Assembly (NCBI GenBank): GCA_030153205.1
Contig: JASLHV010000042.1
Coordinates: 1 to 6,751 of the forward strand
Origin: Roseiarcus sp.
GTDB taxonomy: Bacteria; Pseudomonadota; Alphaproteobacteria; Rhizobiales; Beijerinckiaceae
Direction of reading: 5' to 3'
Length of the DNA stretch: 6,751 bases
The notes under the pieces are model-generated. The model had not been told where the DNA came from. It saw nothing but the letters and a program-made list of their open reading frames with translations, and ran no database searches. The position numbers and the translations under genes are program-made. Shown piece after piece: positions 1 to 5,300 of the stretch (within the stretch, counting starts at the first letter, position 1; every line of letters begins with the position of its first letter).

Positions 1-1
1 C

Positions 2-193
2 CCGACTTTGGCGAGAATGGAGCCGATGTGCGTCGACATCGAACTCTCCGGGGCGCTGACGCGCGGGGCGACGATCGCGGATCGAAGACGCAGCGTTGCG
101 CTCGAGCGGCGTAACGCCAATGTGTGCCTCGAGGTCGATGGCGACCGTTTTTCGAAGAGATTCGTCGAAGCGATGAGGGGATTCGGCGATTAA
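2..193 (+). CDS. Nucleoside hydrolase (inosine-uridine type), C-terminal end only
   Basis: Only the last 63 codons are present. The frame is open to the left edge and ends at TAA 191-193, so the start lies outside the window. The residues match the C-terminal signature of inosine/uridine-preferring nucleoside hydrolases: a Val-Asp-Ile-Glu strand (VDIELSGALTRG), then an Ala-Asp-Arg element (TIADRR), then an Asn-Ala-Asn-Val segment leading to LEVDGDRF and a final helix. In E. coli RihA/RihB the same order of elements closes the protein. The family hydrolyses the N-glycosidic bond of ribonucleosides in the cytoplasm for base salvage. Its calcium-binding N-terminal DxDxxxDD motif cannot be seen here, so activity cannot be judged. 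It converges on the leftward acyltransferase gene, with 31 bases between the stops. TTG at 8 or ATG at 17 could start a short ORF, but the family resemblance of the whole tail argues against a separate small gene. Family assignment comes from motif recognition in a short tail. Confidence 0.72.
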   Translation, partial: PTLARMEPMCVDIELSGALTRGATIADRRRSVALERRNANVCLEVDGDRFSKRFVEAMRGFGD

Positions 194-224
194 GGCGAGG
201 AGGATCAATCTTGCTCGCTCTGGA

Positions 225-956
225 TTATCCGTGCGCTCGAAAGTGCAATCGCGACACGCCAGGCGATGATTCTCCGCCCGGGATTGCCCATCCCCCGAAA
301 AGTCTTTCGCGTTCGGCGCGTGTGGATCGGAAAAATGGATAACGCGATTCCACGCGTTGCTTGTGCTCAGCGAAGTCGACGCCCATACAGACGATTTTCC
401 GATTCACAATCGGATAGTCGCGCTCGCCGCTCCAGGGGCTATGACCGAAGACACGCTTGTAAAAAGCCTGGTGCTCCGAACGAATTGTCGCCAGCAGATA
501 AGCGGCGCCGGAATATTCCGTCGCTAGCCATGTCAACCGAGTCGTGACATAGGCAAGTCCCGGATAATTTCTGGAGAATTCGAATTTCGCCGCAAAGCGC
601 GTGGGATCAACGACGCCCTCCGACAAATGCGGCGAGATTACGTCGCCAAATACACCGGCCGATGGCAATACGTCGCCCTGCGAACGGGCGATGTGAATGC
701 GGATCGTGCTCGCCATGTCGCCGTCGATGAAGACGCCGAAGACTTTCCCATTAGGAGCCTGATCGTAATCGGTATCGTGAATCTTCTCCGATTCCGAAGG
801 GTCGATCCAATTCTCGCGACGATAGGCGTCATAGCGTAGCTTGTAAGCGGCCTCGAATTCCGCCGCAGTTTCAATGGGCCGACAATCGGCGCGCTCCAGC
901 AACCCAAATACTTGATCTGCAAAACGCGATCTAACGTTTACAATCGCCGCACACAT
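225..956 (-). CDS. LuxI/FeeM-like N-acyl amino acid or acyl-homoserine lactone synthase-fold acyltransferase
   Basis: A 243-residue cytoplasmic protein with the N-terminal signature of the GNAT-like fold shared by LuxI autoinducer synthases and FeeM N-acyl amino acid synthases. Arg41, Tyr45 and Trp50 lie in LRYDAYRRENW. They are followed by acidic residues Asp61, Asp63 and Asp65, then a beta strand (FGVFIDGD), and Arg86 in STIRIH. These line up with the conserved Arg, aromatic, Trp, Asp/Asp and Arg of LuxI. Later elements are VDPTRF (116-121) and a helix with EHQAFYKRVFGH (161-172), typical of FeeM-like relatives rather than of classical LuxI. Such enzymes move a fatty acyl chain from acyl-ACP or acyl-CoA to an amino-group acceptor. 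The acceptor here cannot be predicted. ATG 956 is chosen as the first start after stop-free sequence; only a weak GGCGAG precedes it. No LuxR-type receptor is in the window. It lies 115 bases downstream of the leftward two-repeat gene and may be co-transcribed with it or use the AT-rich island at 992-1043. Confidence 0.78.
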   Translation of the reverse strand: MCAAIVNVRSRFADQVFGLLERADCRPIETAAEFEAAYKLRYDAYRRENWIDPSESEKIHDTDYDQAPNGKVFGVFIDGDMASTIRIHIARSQGDVLPSAGVFGDVISPHLSEGVVDPTRFAAKFEFSRNYPGLAYVTTRLTWLATEYSGAAYLLATIRSEHQAFYKRVFGHSPWSGERDYPIVNRKIVCMGVDFAEHKQRVESRYPFFRSTRAERERLFGGWAIPGGESSPGVSRLHFRAHG

Positions 957-991
957 ACAAACACTCGCCGCCGCTTTGCCTGCGCGGACGA

Positions 992-1043
992 GGTTAACAG
1001 AAGGTAAACAACTGTAAAGAACTTGTAATTGCTTTGGTTAACC
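992..1043. promoter_or_regulatory. AT-rich regulatory island with phased GTAA/GTTAA motifs upstream of the acyltransferase
   Basis: This stretch starts 36 bases before the acyltransferase start and stands out from GC-rich surroundings. GTTAA or GTAA occurs at 993, 1004, 1014, 1025 and 1037, spaced 11, 10, 11 and 12 bases, close to one helical turn each. It is bounded by GGTTAAC (992-998) and the perfect palindrome GGTTAACC (1036-1043). TTAA-N7-TAAAC at 994-1009 is one base away from the alphaproteobacterial CtrA consensus TTAA-N7-TTAAC. Together this suggests a protein-binding or promoter region for the leftward gene. No good -35/-10 pair could be fixed, so the regulator and the transcription start are unknown. 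Confidence 0.35.
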
Positions 1044-1046
1044 CTC

Positions 1047-1059
1047 GCGCCCATGGCGC
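1047..1059. other. Short GC hairpin after the two-repeat gene
   Basis: GCGCC-CAT-GGCGC forms a perfect five-base-pair GC stem with a three-base loop, 12 bases beyond the stop of the leftward two-repeat gene. On the minus strand it is not followed by a T run, so it is not a standard intrinsic terminator. It might still slow polymerase or protect the 3' end of the transcript, or be chance in GC-rich sequence. Confidence 0.25.
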
Positions 1060-1071
1060 TCAAAATTCGGA

Positions 1072-1683
1072 CTACAGCGGTTCTTCGTCTCGCAAGAATT
1101 CGAGAACCAATCCAGCGTAACTATCTAAAATCGCCTCTGAAGTCTGGGTGCGAACGCATCGCCCCCATTCGACGAAATCTTTGATATTAACGGGCAAAGG
1201 CTCGATCGGAGCGCCGACGCTGGCCATCGATTTTTGCACTGCGGCGCGATGATCTTTCCAGTGTTCAAAATCGATATGCGGCGCAAAGGCCTCTACCGAT
1301 TGCGCATGAGTCACAAATTCATCCTCCCGAACAACCGCAATGGCCGCGGGCGCCGGATGTTTTCGCAAAAACAGGAGCATTGAGGCGAATGCATCCAAGG
1401 ATCTTTCGCTTGGCTGCGCGCCTGTAAGCCGACACCAGGCAAGGTAAGGCGATAGGACGACGGAAATCCGCCTCACGTCGACGCCCGCCATGGCTAACCC
1501 GACTTCGAAGCCCTCGCGGCAATCAAGCCAGTCCTCGTAGCCGAGGTAGGCGCTGAGATCGGGAATAGCGATTTGCGCCCAGGCGAACTCTTCTTCGGAC
1601 AGGGCTGCAATGACCCCGACATGGGCGCGGGTCTGCGGATCGACAAACGTCGGTATCCTTGCCTCTAAGTCGATATCCTGCAT
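1072..1683 (-). CDS. Unrecognised protein made of two tandem 90-residue repeats
   Basis: A 203-residue acidic, apparently soluble protein with no signal peptide or membrane segment; I do not recognise its family. It contains an internal duplication with a constant offset of 90 residues. Glu32-Phe33 matches Glu122-Phe123. Glu50, Trp52, Asp54 and Arg56 match Glu140, Trp142, Asp144 and Arg146. Ala64 and Gly67 match Ala154 and Gly157. Trp83 and Arg85 match Trp173 and Arg175. Gln90, Ser92 and Glu93 match 180, 182 and 183. Leu96-Asp97 and Ala100 match 186-187 and 190. After one inserted residue, the closing Phe-Leu-Arg is also shared (105-107 and 196-198). Both copies look mainly helical. The start is ATG 1683, with no clear Shine-Dalgarno in front; the next in-frame Met is internal to repeat 1. 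It is transcribed leftward toward the acyltransferase, 115 bases away, and diverges from the GGDEF-EAL gene. A binding or scaffold role is possible but nothing shows a function. Confidence 0.7.
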   Translation of the reverse strand: MQDIDLEARIPTFVDPQTRAHVGVIAALSEEEFAWAQIAIPDLSAYLGYEDWLDCREGFEVGLAMAGVDVRRISVVLSPYLAWCRLTGAQPSERSLDAFASMLLFLRKHPAPAAIAVVREDEFVTHAQSVEAFAPHIDFEHWKDHRAAVQKSMASVGAPIEPLPVNIKDFVEWGRCVRTQTSEAILDSYAGLVLEFLRDEEPL

Positions 1684-1700
1684 AACGACGCCAACTTATA

Positions 1701-1733
1701 GTTAACAGACGCGCAACGTTGTGTGACGCGCAA
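1701..1733. promoter_or_regulatory. Operator-like repeat cluster in the divergent region
   Basis: Within the 145 bases between the two divergent starts, the 9-base sequence GACGCGCAA occurs twice (1708-1716 and 1725-1733), with a period of 17. The 8-base palindrome CAACGTTG (1714-1721) overlaps the first copy, and the palindrome GTTAAC lies at 1701-1706. The cluster is 18-50 bases before the leftward start and about 95-128 before the rightward one, so it could serve either gene. On the minus strand TATAAG (1700-1695) is a possible -10 without a good -35. No bound regulator can be named. Confidence 0.3.
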
Positions 1734-1828
1734 GTCTTAGCAGCCATAATGCATAAGTCGCTCAAAGAAATTGTTAAGGCGAGCGTATCATAGTTGATGT
1801 TAGCGTCCGCGCCTATCCTGAGATTCTA

Positions 1829-4141
1829 ATGCTGCTTGAGCGAATTGGCCGAAGCGCCCGGCCGGAAATCGGACTGTCGAACGCTCTCTATATTGAGCTT
1901 GTCGACACGTTGCTCGTCGAGATTCGAGGGCTCGCTCTTACTTTGGCTGCGACGATTCTAGGCGCCGTCGCCGTAGGACTTACAACCCGCGATAGTATTC
2001 TTTGGCTGTTCGCAGCCGCCTTGGTTGTTCTTGGCGCTGTCCGCATGTACTATATGCAAGCTCACAGCCGCAATCGACCGAGCCCGAATTTGGCCGCCGC
2101 CCGCGCTCGCGAGTTTAACTATATTATTGGCGCAACTGTTTTCATCACTCTTCTTGGCATTTGGACGATGACCGTTTTCTGGCGAACAGAGGACGGATTT
2201 AGTCGGTTTTTGTCGACGCTGACGACCACCTCTTGTATCTTTGGAATCTGGACGCGTTCGCTCGCGATCAATAAAAACGGCACTAACGCTCAGCTTCTTG
2301 CCGGTTTCGCAACCCTCTCCGGCGCCTTCTGGATGGGCGGCGGGCTTTATCCCTTGCTGATCGTGACGGTTCTCGTCCCGTTATTCGGCTTCATCAAAAT
2401 CTCCTCGACAAAACTTCGCGAAACTCTGCTTGGCGAGATCGTCGCTCGGCGCGAGGCCGCAACTTTGGCCACGCGCTTGGACAGAGCGCTCAACAACATG
2501 TCGCACGGCCTCTGCATGGTCGACGGCGAAGGCCGCCTTACAGTTGCGAACGAGCAAGTACTTCGTATCTTTTCGCTACGCCCCGAAGACGCAAAAGTCG
2601 GCGCCGACATGCGCGGCGTTTTGCGCCTGCTGGTGCGCAACGACGTCGTCGCGCGCGGCGAAATCGAGCGTCTGTCGCAAGCTTTGTTCCGCGTGGGCGA
2701 GGAAAGCGATTTCGTCGTACCCTTGGAGACGATAGACAAGCGTGCGATCGAGATCACGGTTCACCGGATGAAGGACGAAGGCACGGTCGTCGTCATCCAG
2801 GACGTCACGGAGAGACGGAACGCCGAGCGCGCAATCGATCGGATGGCGCGGTTCGATTCCGTCACCGACTTGCCCAATCGCCGCTGCTTCGAAGAGCAGT
2901 TGACGATCACCCTGAAGGCTTGCCGTCAAGCGCAGGACAAGGTCGCCGTACTCTTCCTCGATCTCGACGATTTCAAACAGGTCAACGACAGCCTCGGCCA
3001 TACGCGCGGCGACAAACTGCTCGCCGCGATCGCGGAGCGTTTGCAGACCCTGGTACGGCCGACCGACCTCGTCGCGCGTTGGGGCGGCGACGAATTCGCC
3101 ATTTTGCAGCGTCCCGTCACCGACGAACAGCAGACCGGGCTGCTTGCCGAGCAGATCATTCGCGAAGTCTCGCGGCCGGTTTTCGTCGACGGTTATGAAG
3201 TGATCGTCGGCGTCAGCGTCGGCAGCGCTTGCGCGCCGCAAGACGGCGTGACGCCGGACATCATCCTGTCGAACGCCGATATGGCGCTCTACGCCGCCAA
3301 GAGCGATGGCCGCAGGAATTGGCGCCCCTTCGAGAAGTCGATGGATGCGAAGATACAAATCCGGCGCCTCATCGAGCTCGATCTCCGCGCCGCCGTCGCC
3401 AACGAATCCATCGAGGTCTATTATCAGCCGATCGTCAATGTCGCGACGCGCAAGATTTCGAGCTTCGAGGCTTTGGCGCGTTGGAATCATCCCGTTCGTG
3501 GGCGAATGTCGCCCGCCGAATTCATTCCGATCGTCGAAGAACTCGGTTTGATGGAGGACCTCGGGGCGAGCGTTTTGAGGCGCGCTTGCCTCGCCTGTGC
3601 GGCTTGGCCCGACAATATTTGCGTTTCCGTCAACCTATCCTCGACGCAGTTCCGGAGCGGCAGAATCGAGCAGACCGTTCTCGACGCTCTCGCGGCGGCG
3701 AAACTTCCGGCCGAGCGGCTCGAACTCGAAATCACCGAATCCACCTTGCTCGACGATCGCGGCGCGACGCGAAATGCGCTCGAGGCTCTGCGCATGAAAG
3801 GCGTCAGAATTTCGCTGGATGACTTCGGCACCGGCTATTCCAGCTTGAGCTATATGCTCACCTTCCCTCTCGATCGCATCAAGATCGACCGATCGTTCAC
3901 CATCGGCCTCGGCGTGCATGAACGGGCGTCGATCTTGGTCGAGAGTGTCGCGCGCATGAGCAAGCAATTGGGCATGAGCGTGCTTGTCGAAGGCGTCGAG
4001 ACCGAAGCGCAGATGCGTTTTATCGAAAGTCTCGGGACAATCTCGGAGGTTCAGGGCTTCTTGTTCAGCCCGGCCGTGCAGGAGACAGAGGCCAGCAAAA
4101 TGCTCGCCAGCAGCAAGCAACGCCGGGTCGCAGCGGCCTGA
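1829..4141 (+). CDS. Membrane PAS-GGDEF-EAL protein, putative bifunctional c-di-GMP synthase/phosphodiesterase
   Basis: A 770-residue inner-membrane signalling protein. About six hydrophobic segments fill residues 34-192 (roughly 34-52, 56-75, 97-117, 126-143, 153-170, 172-190). A PAS domain of the PAS_7 type follows (about 216-326, beginning LNNMSHGLCMVDGEG). The GGDEF domain (about 340-495) has the metal-site Asp378, an intact GGDEF at 419-423 and an RxxD inhibitory site at 410-413, five residues before it. The EAL domain (about 515-755) keeps Glu547-Ala-Leu, Asn602, Glu634, Asp664-Asp665, Lys685 and Glu721. By family knowledge, GGDEF makes c-di-GMP from two GTP and EAL hydrolyses it to pGpG. 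With every key residue present, either or both activities are possible, and the membrane and PAS parts probably choose between them. The input signal is unknown. ATG 1829 follows only a weak TGAG. GC content is visibly lower in the membrane-coding third than in the catalytic part. It ends 99 bases before the regulator gene. Confidence 0.95.
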   Translation: MLLERIGRSARPEIGLSNALYIELVDTLLVEIRGLALTLAATILGAVAVGLTTRDSILWLFAAALVVLGAVRMYYMQAHSRNRPSPNLAAARAREFNYIIGATVFITLLGIWTMTVFWRTEDGFSRFLSTLTTTSCIFGIWTRSLAINKNGTNAQLLAGFATLSGAFWMGGGLYPLLIVTVLVPLFGFIKISSTKLRETLLGEIVARREAATLATRLDRALNNMSHGLCMVDGEGRLTVANEQVLRIFSLRPEDAKVGADMRGVLRLLVRNDVVARGEIERLSQALFRVGEESDFVVPLETIDKRAIEITVHRMKDEGTVVVIQDVTERRNAERAIDRMARFDSVTDLPNRRCFEEQLTITLKACRQAQDKVAVLFLDLDDFKQVNDSLGHTRGDKLLAAIAERLQTLVRPTDLVARWGGDEFAILQRPVTDEQQTGLLAEQIIREVSRPVFVDGYEVIVGVSVGSACAPQDGVTPDIILSNADMALYAAKSDGRRNWRPFEKSMDAKIQIRRLIELDLRAAVANESIEVYYQPIVNVATRKISSFEALARWNHPVRGRMSPAEFIPIVEELGLMEDLGASVLRRACLACAAWPDNICVSVNLSSTQFRSGRIEQTVLDALAAAKLPAERLELEITESTLLDDRGATRNALEALRMKGVRISLDDFGTGYSSLSYMLTFPLDRIKIDRSFTIGLGVHERASILVESVARMSKQLGMSVLVEGVETEAQMRFIESLGTISEVQGFLFSPAVQETEASKMLASSKQRRVAAA

Positions 4142-4193
4142 AAAGCAAGGCGGCGGCAGAAACATGGCGGCGGCCGCGTTCCTGATCTAACAT

Positions 4194-4231
4194 TCTCCCA
4201 CAGCACGGCCGTTCGGACCGGCGATGGGAGA
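4194..4231 (+). promoter_or_regulatory. Leader hairpin or operator covering the Shine-Dalgarno of the IclR gene
   Basis: TCTCCCA (4194-4200) is the exact inverse complement of TGGGAGA (4225-4231). Inside lies a second stem, CGG-CC against GG-A-CCG (4206-4220), with one bulged A and a GTTC loop. The right arm holds GGGAG (4226-4230), ten bases before ATG 4241 and the best Shine-Dalgarno for that gene, so folding would hide it in RNA. As DNA, the same symmetry could be an operator; IclR-family regulators often control their own genes. Which reading applies depends on the unmapped transcription start. Confidence 0.4.
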
Positions 4232-4240
4232 TAGGGACCA

Positions 4241-5125
4241 ATGAAAGCTGGCCCTCGGCGGCGTCCCGCGCGGGTCGTTCGCAAGTCCGCTGAGGACGAC
4301 GACGCAAAAGGCGATGTCGTCCAATCTGTCGATCGGGCGATGGCTATTCTCGACGCGCTCGGCGAAGACGAAGAGGGCTATCGTCTGCGTGATCTGGCGG
4401 TCCGCACCGGGCTTTCCCCTTCGACGCTCCATCGTCTGTTGACGACGCTGGAGCGGCGGCGCTTCGTCGAATTCGACCAAACCGACGGCGCCTGGCATGT
4501 CGGCCGCCAGACCTTTTCGATCGGCTCGGCCTTCGTGAGGCGGCGCAATTTCGTGGCGCCCGCTCTGCCTTTCCTGCGGCGCTTGCGCGATCTCACCCAT
4601 GAAACCGCCAATCTTGGCGTCGCCGACGACGGCGAAGTCATCGTGCTCACGCAAGTGGAGAGCCGCGAAATCATGCGCGCCATCACAAGAGTGGGCGGGC
4701 GCGCGCCCATGGTCACATCGGGGCTCGGCAAAGCGATCCTGGCGACCTATTCCGACGACGATGTCGCCGCCATCATCCGTCGTCACGGCATGAAGCGCTT
4801 GACGCCCAAATCCGTCGTACGCGCCGGCGACCTTCGCAATGTTCTCGAACAGGCGCGAAGGGACGGCTATGCGCTGGACGACGAAGAATATCTCGCCGGT
4901 CTGCGCTGCGTCGCAGCCGTCGTCTACAACGATCAAGCCGAAGCGCTGGCGGCGATTTCCGTCTCGGGCCTCGCCAGCCGCGTGCCGAGCGAAAGGCTGC
5001 CGCAACTCGGCCGGTTGGTAAGCGAAGTCGCCGCCGAACTCACAATGGCGCTTGGCGGACGGCCACCGAAGTCGCGCGAAGATCGCGCCGCGAGCGGCGC
5101 CAATGCCCCGCTGATTATAGCTTGA
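4241..5125 (+). CDS. IclR-family transcriptional regulator, AllR-like, probable glyoxylate sensor
   Basis: A 294-residue DNA-binding regulator. After a basic N-terminal tail (residues 5-15) comes the IclR winged helix-turn-helix (about 26-87, recognition helix near 59-70 with LSPSTLHRLL). The effector-binding domain (about 100-280) follows. It aligns well with E. coli AllR, the glyoxylate- and allantoin-responsive repressor of gcl. Residues I recall as contacting glyoxylate in AllR (Asp207, Leu215, Cys217, Ser234, Ser236) correspond to Asp213, Leu221, Cys223, Ser240 and Ser242 here, all conserved with identical spacing. The AllR Gly-Ala loop reads Gly-Leu. BhcR, the glyoxylate-responsive regulator of the beta-hydroxyaspartate cycle, is another relative to consider. 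ATG 4241 is preceded by GGGAG (4226-4230) and a closer AGGGA (4233-4237). The gene lies 175 bases upstream of gcl on the same strand, its likely target. Binding of glyoxylate and control of gcl are inferred. It could be transcribed alone or by readthrough from the GGDEF-EAL gene. Confidence 0.93.
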   Translation: MKAGPRRRPARVVRKSAEDDDAKGDVVQSVDRAMAILDALGEDEEGYRLRDLAVRTGLSPSTLHRLLTTLERRRFVEFDQTDGAWHVGRQTFSIGSAFVRRRNFVAPALPFLRRLRDLTHETANLGVADDGEVIVLTQVESREIMRAITRVGGRAPMVTSGLGKAILATYSDDDVAAIIRRHGMKRLTPKSVVRAGDLRNVLEQARRDGYALDDEEYLAGLRCVAAVVYNDQAEALAAISVSGLASRVPSERLPQLGRLVSEVAAELTMALGGRPPKSREDRAASGANAPLIIA

Positions 5126-5300
5126 CGCCTTTCACCACCGAAATCGCAACAGTGTAACTCATTGTCTTAAAGAGGTTTTTGGTTCCCATCTCGCCTGACG
5201 GAAAAGAATCGCAAGCCGATTGAGAAGCACGCGCGCCTTGGCGAGAATGCTGACGACGAAATGCGAGGCCCGCCGGCTCTGCGAGATCGGGAGAAAAGTC
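5126..5300 (+). promoter_or_regulatory. Intergenic control region of gcl
   Basis: These 175 bases between the regulator stop and gcl are the expected site of the gcl promoter and IclR-family operator. A 7-base inverted repeat is present, TCTCGCC (5189-5195) and GGCGAGA (5240-5246), with a long 44-base spacer. No classic IclR or AllR palindrome, no convincing -35/-10 pair and no terminator after the regulator gene could be identified by eye. GGAG at 5289-5292 is the Shine-Dalgarno for the GTG start at 5301. Confidence 0.35.

Noticed and set aside
195..218. GCGAG/CTCGC hairpin between the convergent stops as a bidirectional terminator.
   Set aside because: Only five base pairs with a 14-base loop and no T run on either strand; too weak to call.
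2576..3490. A 304-codon minus-strand open frame opposite the PAS and GGDEF coding region.
   Set aside because: It is antisense to a gene with clear PAS and GGDEF motifs. Long antisense frames are expected in GC-rich coding DNA, and the translation shows no recognisable domain.
4187..5005. A 272-codon minus-strand open frame.
   Set aside because: It lies antisense to the IclR-family gene, whose helix-turn-helix and effector domain are convincing; no family features in the antisense product.
5122..5158. TTGACG overlapping the regulator stop as a -35 element for gcl.
   Set aside because: At spacings of 16-18 bases no acceptable -10 hexamer follows, so the match is probably incidental.
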